From Sphingomonadaceae bacterium PASS1 (GTDB lineage: Bacteria; Pseudomonadota; Alphaproteobacteria; Sphingomonadales; Sphingomonadaceae), in assembly GCA_002255985.1 (NCBI GenBank), contig NKIR01000002.1:1-64000 (forward strand): a stretch of 64,000 nt of DNA, in the 5' to 3' direction. Each line of letters starts with the position of its first letter. The stretch's first letter is position 1. The position numbers were made by a program, and so were the translations under genes. The notes under the pieces are model-generated. The model had not been told where the DNA came from and did no database searches. It saw only the letters and a list, made by a program, of their open reading frames with translations. Shown piece after piece: positions 8,071 to 16,106 of the stretch.

Positions 8071-9432
8071 CTACCGCGCCATATATGCATCCAGCGTTTC
8101 GTGGTAATGGCGTATGCGGCTTTCCTGATAGCGCGCCAATGTCACACCCGCTTTCTTCGACGCGCGCAGACCTTTTTGGATCCGTTTCAGATTGTCGGTG
8201 TCCTGATCAGCAACCATTGCGGCCGAACCAAGCTCCGGTGCGTCAGCCCATTTTTGATCCAGTCCCAGCATCGTCATTTTTGCGGGTTCCGGATGCGATC
8301 CGTCGGGGGCTTTGGAAAACAGGAACATGATTTCCATGATCGAACTTTCGGGATCGTCGCCGTTCGGGCGAAAGCGGTAGGTGATGGGCAAAGCCTGCCC
8401 GCCCCACGGAACCATATTGGGAAAAAGCATATATTCGATCAGGTCGAGCGATTCCGAGTCCGATAGGGCCGACATGTCCCGGCCAATCGAGCGCGAAATC
8501 TTCTCGCGCGCACGTTCGGCCAGCTTGCCCCGCGCCGTTTCACCCTCGCCCACTTCAATGGGCTTGCCCGCAAAAAAGGGCACGTCACGGCGCATTTCCT
8601 CTATGGTTTGTTCAGCCGTGGTTGCGGGCTTTGATGGGCTGGCGACGCCCTGAACGCTGATCATACGGCTGACATGGCGCACACCGGGCCAAACGTCATA
8701 CTGGGTATTACTGTCCCCATAATAGCTCAGCACCTGTCCATGCGCGAAAGGTACATGGTATGCCTCAACAAAAGCCTCCATCGCCAGTTTCCAGTTGCAC
8801 GGCATAATCTTGGCAACATGCGCCGCGACATAGCGGTCTTCCAGATTGAACGACGCAAAATGCTCGGGTAGATTTTCGAGATAGGTTTCAAGTGGTTCGG
8901 CATCGGCATCAAAATTAATGAAAACAAAGCCGCCCCATGTGCCAACGCGCGCTTCGGGAAGGTGCATCTTGTCCTTATCAACATGCGGGAAATCCCATTG
9001 GCCGGGAATGACAGATAATGCGCCATCCAGCTTCCAAGTCCAGCCATGGAAGGGACAACGAAACTGCTTAACGCAACCGCCTTCGGTGCGGAGCATCGTC
9101 CCGCGATGCAGGCACGAATTGATATAGGCTTTGATCTCGTCCGGGCCTGTTCGCACAACAATGAGCGAGTCATGCACGATGTCATACACAATATGGTCGC
9201 CAATATTCGGAATATGCTCCAGCCGGCACGCAAGCTGCCATGTCTTGCGCCAAACCTGCGCGACTTCGCGATCATGCCAGTCTTTGGCGAAGTAACGCGC
9301 AATAGAAACATCATCACTGCTTTGCCCAATGGCGGGTGATTCCACGCGCATGACCGCAGGCGCTGGATTACGGTCGCCGTCGAACACTTCCTGAACCGAT
9401 GGGCCCGGACGGCGCGCAATTATGATGTCCAA
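8071..9432 (-). CDS. Rieske-type aromatic-ring-hydroxylating oxygenase, alpha subunit
   Basis: A 453-residue oxygenase. The Rieske [2Fe-2S] motif is complete: Cys107-x-His109 (SCLHRG) and Cys126-x2-His129 (RCPFHGW). The catalytic domain has the mononuclear iron ligands in EAYHVPFAH (His226, His231) and probably an Asp in the late ADQDTDN segment. I choose the TTG at 9432 because AGGGAGAGAG stands just before it and homology begins near there; the longer open frame upstream overlaps the divergent DUF3237 gene. No ferredoxin, reductase or beta subunit is adjacent. Such single alpha-subunit enzymes act on aromatic, steroid or methyl-ammonium substrates, and the substrate here is unknown. Confidence 0.88.
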   Translation of the reverse strand: MDIIIARRPGPSVQEVFDGDRNPAPAVMRVESPAIGQSSDDVSIARYFAKDWHDREVAQVWRKTWQLACRLEHIPNIGDHIVYDIVHDSLIVVRTGPDEIKAYINSCLHRGTMLRTEGGCVKQFRCPFHGWTWKLDGALSVIPGQWDFPHVDKDKMHLPEARVGTWGGFVFINFDADAEPLETYLENLPEHFASFNLEDRYVAAHVAKIMPCNWKLAMEAFVEAYHVPFAHGQVLSYYGDSNTQYDVWPGVRHVSRMISVQGVASPSKPATTAEQTIEEMRRDVPFFAGKPIEVGEGETARGKLAERAREKISRSIGRDMSALSDSESLDLIEYMLFPNMVPWGGQALPITYRFRPNGDDPESSIMEIMFLFSKAPDGSHPEPAKMTMLGLDQKWADAPELGSAAMVADQDTDNLKRIQKGLRASKKAGVTLARYQESRIRHYHETLDAYMAR

Positions 9433-9487
9433 AACTCTCTCCCTGATATTTCTTGCGCCATCCTGCCGCCATGGTAGCAACTGTGCA

Positions 9488-9952
9488 ATGAACAATTTAC
9501 CGCACCACCACCTCATTACCATGACGCTGACCGTTGATTTCGCAGGGATGATCAGCATTGGCCAAACCCCCGCCGGCCTGCGCCGCATCGCTCCCGTCAC
9601 AGGCGGTCACTTTGCTGGCGAGCGGCTGAACGGCACGGTTCTACCGGGCGGAAATGATTGGGTCGTCAACCGTGAAGATGGTGTGATGGTAATCGACGTC
9701 CGCCTGACGCTGCAAACCGACGACGGGGCGATGGTTTACCTCAATTATCAGGGTCGTTTTCTTGCCGAAGCCGAACCAATGTCTCGGTTCCGCAAAGGCG
9801 CATTGCTGGAGCCCCACGAATATTCACTGGCAGTCGTCGCAAAATTCGAATGTGGGGATAGCAGCTATAGCTGGCTTAACAATATCATCGCCGTCGGCAC
9901 CGGCGAACAAACCGCTACGGGTCCGGTCTATTCGATTTTCGAAATAGGTTGA
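9488..9952 (+). CDS. DUF3237 domain protein
   Basis: A 154-residue protein, of the usual size for DUF3237, a beta-barrel family of unknown function that is common in sphingomonads and actinobacteria near aromatic or steroid catabolic genes. Recognisable stretches are GGHFAGERLNGTVLPGGNDW, DVRLTLQTDDGAMVYLNYQGR and LNNIIAVGTG. It is divergent from the Rieske oxygenase, 55 bases apart. The ATG at 9488 is chosen because homology starts there, though no good ribosome site is seen. Its end overlaps the convergent EamA gene by 25 bases. Confidence 0.8.
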   Translation: MNNLPHHHLITMTLTVDFAGMISIGQTPAGLRRIAPVTGGHFAGERLNGTVLPGGNDWVVNREDGVMVIDVRLTLQTDDGAMVYLNYQGRFLAEAEPMSRFRKGALLEPHEYSLAVVAKFECGDSSYSWLNNIIAVGTGEQTATGPVYSIFEIG

Positions 9953-10827
9953 AAAAATCTCGGCCATAAAAGGCTTAACGCCAATCCGCCCATGACAAGC
10001 GCAGCGGCCAGCAATTTCCAGCTCTGTAATGGCTCGTTCAAGAACAATGCGGACACCCCCATTCCGAATACCGGCACCAACAACGCCATAGGTGCAACGG
10101 TTGCCGCAGTATGTCGCGCGAGAAGCCATCCCCAAATCCCATAGCCGAACATCGTGTTGCCAACCGCTTGCCAGACCACCGCCGCCCAGGTCGTCGCTGT
10201 TGCTGCATGCACGCCCGCAATCAAGGCCGACGGGCCCTCAAATAGCAAGGCGAGGGTCAACAGTGGCGGTACGGCAAAGATGCTGGCCCAGACCACATAA
10301 GCAAGCATGTCGACCTTACCCGCGGCGCGCGAGACCATATTGCCACTCGACCAGCAAAAGGCCGCAGTTACGACAAGCATCAATCCCAATGGTGTCGCGC
10401 TGCCGTCCGAATGGGTTAGAATGACGGCCAGCCCGCTTGTCGCTAACGCAAGTGCAGCCCATTGGAATCCGCGCACCCTCTCCCCCGTCAGCCGCATGGA
10501 TAGGGCAATGGTAAAGAAGACCTGGATCTGGACGACCAGCGAGGCAAGGCCCGGCGTGATATCGCCTTTCATCGCCAGAAACAGCAGGCCGAACTGCCCG
10601 GCCCCGATCAGTACGCCATAAGCCGCCAGATTGGACAAAGGCACCGCAGGCCGTTTTAGGAAAAATGCCGCTGGCAGAAATGCGCACGTAAAGCGCAGCG
10701 TCGCAAGCCATAACGGCGGCAAATGGGCCAGCGCCAATTTGATGACGACAAAATTCGTTCCCCACACCGCCATCACTGCAATCGCGAGCAGAAGGTGCAG
10801 GCGTGGTAGGGCGGCGTTTTGTTGCAT
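9928..10827 (-). CDS. EamA/DMT family transporter
   Basis: A 299-residue membrane protein with ten predicted helices arranged as two EamA repeats (about 8-140 and 152-290), starting with the typical AVMAVWGTNFVVIKLAL segment. DMT exporters of this kind move amino acids or other metabolites across the inner membrane; substrate unknown. It lies 39 bases upstream of nothing obvious but directly downstream of the nitrilase-like gene on the same strand (gap about 39 bases), so it may be the last gene of the NTF2-GNAT-nitrilase transcript and export or import its product. Confidence 0.87.
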   Translation of the reverse strand: MQQNAALPRLHLLLAIAVMAVWGTNFVVIKLALAHLPPLWLATLRFTCAFLPAAFFLKRPAVPLSNLAAYGVLIGAGQFGLLFLAMKGDITPGLASLVVQIQVFFTIALSMRLTGERVRGFQWAALALATSGLAVILTHSDGSATPLGLMLVVTAAFCWSSGNMVSRAAGKVDMLAYVVWASIFAVPPLLTLALLFEGPSALIAGVHAATATTWAAVVWQAVGNTMFGYGIWGWLLARHTAATVAPMALLVPVFGMGVSALFLNEPLQSWKLLAAALVMGGLALSLLWPRFFQPISKIE

Positions 10828-10866
10828 AGAAGTCCCCCTAACCGCTCAGCCCGTTTTTGCGAACAG

Positions 10867-11772
10867 TTAATCCAGCGGCACAACTTCTACCGGCAGATCG
10901 CCGGCCATTGCGCCGCAATATTGTTCGGGCCAATGGGCGAAGGGACGAACGGCCCCTTCGGTTCGCCAGCGGTTCACGCGCGCAAGATCAGCGTCTGCCA
11001 TGACCCACGCCTCCTGCCCTTCGGTTCCGATCGCCACAACGCCGTCGTCCGGACTATCCCCATCAGGCGGAACGAACAGCCCTGCTGCACCATAATTTTC
11101 GTCCAGCGCCGGCGACCATGGGGCCATGCCAACGGTCGGTGCCTGCGCCACAAAAATCTGGTTTTCTAATGCCCGCGCCTGTGCCCCAATCCGAACGCGG
11201 TGATAGCCTTGCAAACTGTCTGTGCACGACGGGCAGAGAATGGCCTGTGCGCCAGCTTGTGCCTGGGCCCGCGCGATCATCGGGAATTCGATATCATAGC
11301 AGGTAGAAATGCCCAGCATTCCCAAAGATGTCCGAAAAACTCGCAGGCTTTTTCCGCCTTTAATGTCCCAGGATTCACGTTCGAACCGGGTCATCATAAT
11401 CTTGTCCTGATACGCCGTTTGCCCGTCCGGCATATAAATGGTCGCCCTGTTTACAACCTGCCCATCTTCTTGGCCAAAGGGTCGGGTTCCGCCGAGCAGG
11501 ATGACCCCAAATTGCCGGGCGAGATCCGCATAATGGGCGTCAATTCTTGCCCCCAAGGCAACCACAGCCCGCAACGAGGCATGCAGATCGCTTGCTGTCG
11601 CCTTGTCGATTGCGGCCAATTCCATCGCCGCATATTCGGGAAACACCAACAGCTGTGCGCCTTGCGTCGCGGCATCGCTCACCCACTGCCCGACTTTCGC
11701 TTGCCAACTGGCAAAGCTATCGGGTTCCCCGATGGGATATTGGGCTGCCGCAATACGGACCGACGCGGTCAC
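10867..11772 (-). CDS. Carbon-nitrogen hydrolase (nitrilase superfamily)
   Basis: A 301-residue amidase/nitrilase-fold enzyme with the full Glu-Lys-Cys catalytic triad: Glu46 (LVFPEYAAME), Lys124 (YQDKIMMTRFE) and Cys158 (GISTCYDIEFP). It should hydrolyse a C-N bond in a small amide or related compound. Its start overlaps the GNAT gene stop by four bases (ATGA), and that gene in turn overlaps the NTF2-like gene, so the three are translationally coupled. I recall fused GNAT/carbon-nitrogen hydrolase proteins in databases, which supports joint action. Substrate unknown. Confidence 0.9.
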   Translation of the reverse strand: MTASVRIAAAQYPIGEPDSFASWQAKVGQWVSDAATQGAQLLVFPEYAAMELAAIDKATASDLHASLRAVVALGARIDAHYADLARQFGVILLGGTRPFGQEDGQVVNRATIYMPDGQTAYQDKIMMTRFERESWDIKGGKSLRVFRTSLGMLGISTCYDIEFPMIARAQAQAGAQAILCPSCTDSLQGYHRVRIGAQARALENQIFVAQAPTVGMAPWSPALDENYGAAGLFVPPDGDSPDDGVVAIGTEGQEAWVMADADLARVNRWRTEGAVRPFAHWPEQYCGAMAGDLPVEVVPLD

Positions 11773-12359
11773 AGGTCACGCATCCAGAATTGCATGGCAT
11801 GCGCGCTTTCGAAATCATCGCCCAGATCCTGCCATTCGAGCGTTCCGGTCAAACCGGGCACCGGGGCATAGCCGCGGGCGCGCCAGAATGGATGCAAATC
11901 GCGTGGCGTTTCGGGCCGCATCGGATGATCGTCAGGGCGGATCACTGCGCAAAAGGCGGTTTTCCTTGCCCCTGCGGCGCGCGCTGCGTCTTCACGCGCG
12001 TTGAAAAACTGGTGGCCAATGCCTTGCCCCTGATATTGCGGCAATAGAACGGATTCCCCGAAATAGAATATCTGCGTAACATCAAGCCCTTGGTCGCAGA
12101 AGGGATGCTGGATGTCGGGCTTCTGCCCTTCCAATGGAGACGCCGTAGCAGCCCCGATGATTGAGTCCCCGTCCCGGGCGACGACAAGCACCGAACCCGG
12201 TTCGCGCACAAATTCGGCCATATAAGCGGCTTCATACTCTGCACTGCCGTCATACAAATAGGGCCAGCTGCGAAAAACCCGGATTCGCAGATCAGACAGT
12301 GCCGGAATGGCTGCCCAGCGCTCCCCCGGATCAGTCAAAGTGCGGACGTCTACAGTCAT
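11769..12359 (-). CDS. GNAT family N-acetyltransferase
   Basis: A 196-residue GNAT-fold protein. The acetyl-CoA binding region is around 100-125 with LPQYQGQGIGHQFFNAREDAAR (the Q/R-x-x-G-x-G/A loop is QGQGIG). The C-terminal part (GARKTAFCAVIRPDDHPMRP ... YAPVPGLTGTLEWQDLG) is unlike small drug-modifying GNATs and matches the type found beside or fused to carbon-nitrogen hydrolases. It is the middle gene of a three-gene overlap cassette. The acceptor is unknown. Confidence 0.87.
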   Translation of the reverse strand: MTVDVRTLTDPGERWAAIPALSDLRIRVFRSWPYLYDGSAEYEAAYMAEFVREPGSVLVVARDGDSIIGAATASPLEGQKPDIQHPFCDQGLDVTQIFYFGESVLLPQYQGQGIGHQFFNAREDAARAAGARKTAFCAVIRPDDHPMRPETPRDLHPFWRARGYAPVPGLTGTLEWQDLGDDFESAHAMQFWMRDL

Positions 12360-12769
12360 GAAACCTGGGCAATCCAGTCGGCAAGATTATAATATACCGA
12401 GACGCGTGTGATTTTTCCGTCTGCGACCTCAAAGAAACCGCCAGCTGGCAAGCTGTAGCTCTGGCCATGCGCTGCAGGAAAGCCTTCATCTGCAACCTTG
12501 TAAATCCCGTCGACGATGAATTCCGCCGCCGCGCGCCTGCCATCTTCGCTGGTCATAATGACAATGTCACGCAGCTGTTCGCTATAGGCATGATCCATTC
12601 GGCCAAGAAATGCGCGAAAGGCCTCTTTGCCGGCTTCACGGTCCCCTTGATTGATATCATGCGCCACATTGTCATCAAGGCACGCCAATATAGATTCAAC
12701 ATCCATGGCGTTGAATGCAGCATAATATGCGCCAATCAGCGCAGCCGTTTTTTCACGCGTGTCGGGCAT
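12356..12769 (-). CDS. NTF2-like / SnoaL-type protein (ketosteroid-isomerase-related)
   Basis: A 137-residue cone-shaped alpha+beta barrel protein of the NTF2-like superfamily: AALIGAYYAAFNAMDVESILACLDDNVAHDINQGDREAG at the N-terminus and a strand-rich C-terminal half ending RVSVYYNLADWIAQVS. Families of this fold are isomerases, cyclases or binding partners. It is the first gene of the cassette with GNAT and nitrilase-like genes, joined by a four-base overlap. No catalytic assignment is possible from sequence alone. Confidence 0.83.
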   Translation of the reverse strand: MPDTREKTAALIGAYYAAFNAMDVESILACLDDNVAHDINQGDREAGKEAFRAFLGRMDHAYSEQLRDIVIMTSEDGRRAAAEFIVDGIYKVADEGFPAAHGQSYSLPAGGFFEVADGKITRVSVYYNLADWIAQVS

Positions 12770-13211
12770 GTATCATTTTGTCCTTTAACCTGATGAATTC
12801 CTTTTCGATTAAGTCAGCGAAGCAAGGCTTGTCCAGTAAGATAAATTGTCCAGACTTTCATAGGATTTTGAAACGCGATCGCTACGGACAGCGATCAAAG
12901 GGGCGGCCACCCTTGACTCTCCGCCCAACCCTGCTAATGCCCGCTTCGTTCGGTGGGGCGACGGCTCCACCGGCAACCGTCCGAGACAGTTGGTGAACGG
13001 AATTTGCCGTTCTTAATTTCCAGCCTAGACGGGGATAGAGATTTCAGGACTGGCTTTTGCCATCCTTCGCCACCGCTCCCGATTTTAGATCGTGTGAGTT
13101 CGGCATGAAACTTCCCCACGGACTGAAGTCAGCGGATCGCCCAGCCGGGTGTTTCGCTTTTCGTGTTGGATTTTGTTGGTTCGCCAGCGAAGTCTGAAAA
13201 AGGAGTAATGC
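12770..13211. other. Long leader and promoter region before rplJ-rplL
   Basis: A 442-base stretch without a credible gene. It holds a GATCGCT/AGCGATC hairpin (12877-12896), a promoter (listed separately), and about 270 bases of leader that includes GAACGG (12995-13000) and CCGTTC (13007-13012) followed by TTAATTT. In other bacteria the L10-L12 complex binds this leader to repress translation; such control is likely here from position, but I have not matched the RNA structure. Confidence 0.5.
12913..12940 (+). promoter_or_regulatory. Probable promoter for rplJ-rplL
   Basis: TTGACT (12913-12918) and TAATGC (12935-12940) with a 16-base spacer, 270 bases before rplJ. Best -35/-10 pair in the gap; not tested otherwise. 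Confidence 0.5.
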
Positions 13212-13727
13212 ATGAACCGTTCTGAAAAGACCGAAACAGTTGCATCGCTGAACGCCACTTTCAATGAAGCGGCGGTTGTCGTCGTCACCCGTAATCTCGG
13301 GCTGACGGTTGCACAATCGACCGACCTTCGTTTGAAGATGCGGGATGCTGGCGCAAGCTATAAGGTTGCCAAGAACCGTCTTGCCAAAATCGCTCTTGAA
13401 GGAACGCAATATGGATCGGTAGCTGAATTGCTTACTGGCCCTACAGCGCTCGCCACATCGTCGGACCCGGTTGCAGCTGCAAAGATTGCTGTCGAGTTCG
13501 CAAAGACCAATGACAAACTTGAAATTGTCGGCGGCGCGATGGGTGACACGTTCCTTGATGTAAACGGTGTAAAGGCGCTGGCTTCGTTGCCATCGCTCGA
13601 CGAACTGCGCGGCACGCTTATCGGGCTTATCCAAGCACCGGCAACGAAGCTTGCTCAGCTGTCGACCGCACCTGCTGCGAAATTGGCACGCGTTTTTGGT
13701 GCCTATGCTGACCAAAAGGCAGCATAA
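13212..13727 (+). CDS. rplJ: 50S ribosomal protein L10
   Basis: A 171-residue L10, the base of the L7/L12 stalk. It starts [17 protein letters not shown] and has the rRNA-binding N-terminal domain ([30 protein letters not shown]) and the C-terminal helix that anchors L7/L12 dimers. AAAGGAG lies nine bases before the ATG. It has its own promoter and is separated from rplK-rplA by about 8 kb. Confidence 0.97.
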   Translation: MNRSEKTETVASLNATFNEAAVVVVTRNLGLTVAQSTDLRLKMRDAGASYKVAKNRLAKIALEGTQYGSVAELLTGPTALATSSDPVAAAKIAVEFAKTNDKLEIVGGAMGDTFLDVNGVKALASLPSLDELRGTLIGLIQAPATKLAQLSTAPAAKLARVFGAYADQKAA

Positions 13728-13815
13728 CTTTTTTGAATTAAACTGGCTGCGTCCCATGGTTTTAACCGGCTGGGCGGGCCCTACAGATATGACAGAAAAT
13801 CGGAGTGTTATTTAA

Positions 13816-14184
13816 ATGGCTGATATTGAAAAGCTCGTAGACCAACTTTCGGCGTTGACCGTTCTCGAAGCGGCTGACCTTGCAAAGGCTTTGGAAGAAA
13901 AGTGGGGCGTTAGCGCCGCTGCTGCTGTTGCTGTTGCTGCGCCTGCCGCTGCTGCTGCAGCTGTAGAAGAGCAGACTGAATTTGACGTTATCTTGACCGG
14001 CGACGGCGGCAACAAGATTGCAGTCATCAAGGAAGTCCGTGCGATCACTGCACTTGGTCTGACCGAAGCAAAGGCTCTTGTTGAGTCCGCGCCAAAGGCG
14101 ATCAAGGAAGGCGTAAACAAGGCAGAAGCCGAAGACATCAAGGCGAAGATCCTTGCAGCCGGCGGAACCGTCGAACTGAAGTAA
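13816..14184 (+). CDS. rplL: 50S ribosomal protein L7/L12
   Basis: A 122-residue L7/L12: N-terminal dimerisation domain (1-33), Ala/Val-rich hinge (about 37-55) and C-terminal factor-binding domain with [27 protein letters not shown]. It recruits translation GTPases. It lies 88 bases after rplJ and is closed by a strong terminator; rpoB, the usual next gene, is absent. Confidence 0.98.
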   Translation: MADIEKLVDQLSALTVLEAADLAKALEEKWGVSAAAAVAVAAPAAAAAAVEEQTEFDVILTGDGGNKIAVIKEVRAITALGLTEAKALVESAPKAIKEGVNKAEAEDIKAKILAAGGTVELK

Positions 14185-14211
14185 TTCGGTTTCCCTTTCG
14201 GGATATAAAAT

Positions 14212-14243
14212 GGGGCGGCCTAGCAATAGGCTGCCCCTTTTTT
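14212..14243 (+). terminator. Rho-independent terminator after rplL
   Basis: GGGGCGGCCTA (14212-14222) pairs with TAGGCTGCCCC (14227-14237) over eleven base pairs with one G-U and a GCAA loop, followed by TTTTTT. It should stop transcription fully after rplL. Confidence 0.93.
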
Positions 14244-14328
14244 ATTGTCGCTCGTTCGTCATCAATAAACACAAATTTTCCGGCCCTTTTCTTTTGAAAA
14301 TCCTGCGGGTTGCGGGCACTCATGACGC

Positions 14329-14865
14329 ATGAATAGCAACGCCGATCTCGCCGCCCTGATTCGCAACATTCCAGATTATCCCAAACCGGGTATCATGTTC
14401 CGCGACGTGTCTACCCTGCTGCTTGATTCAGGCGGCTATCGCATGACCATTGATCGGCTCGCGGCTCTGGTGGACGCTGATACGCAGCTTGTCGCGGGTA
14501 TTGAGGCACGTGGCTTTATCGTGGCGTCTGCTCTGGCTTATGTGCTTGGCCTTGGCCAATTGATGCTGCGCAAGCCCGGCAAGCTGCCGGGCGAGAAAAT
14601 CGGCACGGATTATACGCTCGAATACGGCACCGACCGCATTGAAATGCATGTCGGCCATGTGCAGCCTGACCAGAAAGTGCTGCTGGTTGATGATTTGATT
14701 GCCACTGGGGGCACGGCCTTGGCTGGCGTCGACTTAATCCAGCAAGGCGACGGCAAAGTTGAACAAGCATTGTTCATCGTTGACCTGCCTGACCTCGGCG
14801 GCGCGGCCAAGTTGCGCGCCCAAGGCGTTCGGGTCACATCGCTGATAGGTTTTGACGGCGATTAA
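14329..14865 (+). CDS. apt: Adenine phosphoribosyltransferase
   Basis: A 178-residue purine-salvage enzyme making AMP from adenine and PRPP. The N-terminus (LAALIRNIPDYPKPGIMFRDVSTLL) and the PRPP-binding loop VLLVDDLIATGGTA (117-130) are typical. It takes the place where rpoB would follow rplL in most genomes, but the rplL terminator separates it from the ribosomal transcript. No clear ribosome site is seen before the ATG. Confidence 0.95.
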   Translation: MNSNADLAALIRNIPDYPKPGIMFRDVSTLLLDSGGYRMTIDRLAALVDADTQLVAGIEARGFIVASALAYVLGLGQLMLRKPGKLPGEKIGTDYTLEYGTDRIEMHVGHVQPDQKVLLVDDLIATGGTALAGVDLIQQGDGKVEQALFIVDLPDLGGAAKLRAQGVRVTSLIGFDGD

Positions 14866-14884
14866 GCACGCTACAGAATTCCGT

Positions 14885-15628
14885 TTAACTTTGCGGATAA
14901 AGTGAAGCGCACGCCTTTATTTTTGATGGCTCAGGCCGCTTTCCGCTGACTTCAAAGCGGGCGATATATCCGCCCAGCTTCAATTGTTCTGTAAATCCGG
15001 TCAAGCGATACCCCACGGCATCAAATTCGCAGAACAGCAGCTTTGGCGGAATACCGTGTTGGGCGGAGGGGCGGTCGCGATCTACCACAATGACTTGTCC
15101 GCCCTTGGCGAGCGCTGGCCGCATGCGCCAAAGGAACGCATATGGCTCGCCTATTTCATGGTACATATGCACCATGAAAACGCGGTCAAAGCTGTTTTCT
15201 GGCAACCGGGGGTCATCCAGAGCGCCTTCCTTGATGGCAACATTATCGAGCTGTTCGCGTGTGACTCGGTCACCAAGTCGGTCAAGCGCATCCCGATTGA
15301 TATCCTGCGCTAGCACGCGCCCTTTGGGTCCAACGCGTTCCGCCAGGCGGATGGTGTAGTAGCCCTCGCCTGCACCGATATCGGCCACAGTGGTCCCAAG
15401 CTGGATCCCTGCCCAATCCATCACGAATTCGGCCTCACCGGCTTCATCGCGCGCTGCCTCAGTCGAAAATTCCGTATCGCCAGCTTTGGACACCAGACGT
15501 TCCGCGCGCGGGAATGCTGCTGCGCTCTCGCTACGTTCGTCTCCATTGGCCGCTGGCGTGCAGCCGCTTACACATAGCAAAGGAAGCGCAATAATGGCCA
15601 GCAAGCTCAACCGGGCGTTCGTGCGCAT
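14885..15628 (-). CDS. Lipoprotein with class I SAM-methyltransferase domain
   Basis: A 247-residue protein with a type II signal peptide: hydrophobic segment 8-20 and lipobox V20-S-G-C23, then a class I methyltransferase fold with VADIGAGEGYYTIRLAERVG (about 81-100) as motif I, VLAQDIN as motif II, and FDRVFMVHMYHEI around the motif IV position. Secreted proteins should not meet S-adenosylmethionine, so either the lipobox is not used, the domain binds something else, or it acts before export. Similar lipoprotein-methyltransferase proteins occur in related genomes by recall. Substrate unknown. The thioesterase and aminotransferase genes lie upstream on the same strand. Confidence 0.8.
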   Translation of the reverse strand: MRTNARLSLLAIIALPLLCVSGCTPAANGDERSESAAAFPRAERLVSKAGDTEFSTEAARDEAGEAEFVMDWAGIQLGTTVADIGAGEGYYTIRLAERVGPKGRVLAQDINRDALDRLGDRVTREQLDNVAIKEGALDDPRLPENSFDRVFMVHMYHEIGEPYAFLWRMRPALAKGGQVIVVDRDRPSAQHGIPPKLLFCEFDAVGYRLTGFTEQLKLGGYIARFEVSGKRPEPSKIKACASLYPQS

Positions 15629-15640
15629 GCCTAGCTCGTC

Positions 15641-16105
15641 TTACGCGTCGGCCATTACAGCTGCCGGATTGGCAGCCTGTTGATCGAAGTTCAAGAAAAC
15701 ATCCTTCACCCAATGTGGCAAGGGAATGGGGCGATGTGTGTCGAGGTCGACATGCACGCTGACGAGGTCAACTGTTGCGCGCAAATCGTCTAAGCCGTCT
15801 TCTGTAATGCCGTGGATTTCGACGATTTGGGTCATGCTGGTCCGACCAGTCGCAACCGTGCGCGCCATAACCTCAATAAACTCATCCGGCTTGATCGGCG
15901 CAAACCATGTGACGGTTGCCTTTTTGACATGAAACTCCAACGGGGCGCCATCGGCATAATCGCGGAATTTCGCCTCGCGCCAATATTCGGTAACCGCGAC
16001 GTCGGCATAATCCAGATAACGTGCGTTAAAGACGACGCCTTGCGCATCGGTCTCTGACCAGCGCACGCGGAAACGGTGATGGAAAGCAAACTCGGTGCGC
16101 GCCAT
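15641..16105 (-). CDS. Acyl-CoA thioesterase, hotdog fold (YbgC/4HBT-like)
   Basis: A 154-residue single hotdog protein. The motif VRWSETDAQGVVFNARYLDYAD (about 14-35) is the 4HBT/YbgC active-site region with the catalytic Asp at 20. It should hydrolyse an acyl-CoA thioester in the cytoplasm. It starts one base after the stop of the aminotransferase and ends 12 bases before the lipoprotein gene, so the three read as one transcript. Confidence 0.87.
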   Translation of the reverse strand: MARTEFAFHHRFRVRWSETDAQGVVFNARYLDYADVAVTEYWREAKFRDYADGAPLEFHVKKATVTWFAPIKPDEFIEVMARTVATGRTSMTQIVEIHGITEDGLDDLRATVDLVSVHVDLDTHRPIPLPHWVKDVFLNFDQQAANPAAVMADA

Positions 16106-16106
16106 G

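Noticed and set aside
8381-8653. Short frames opposite the Rieske oxygenase as possible ferredoxin genes
   Set aside because: No cysteine motif for a [2Fe-2S] or [3Fe-4S] ferredoxin is seen; a partner ferredoxin is not in this neighbourhood.
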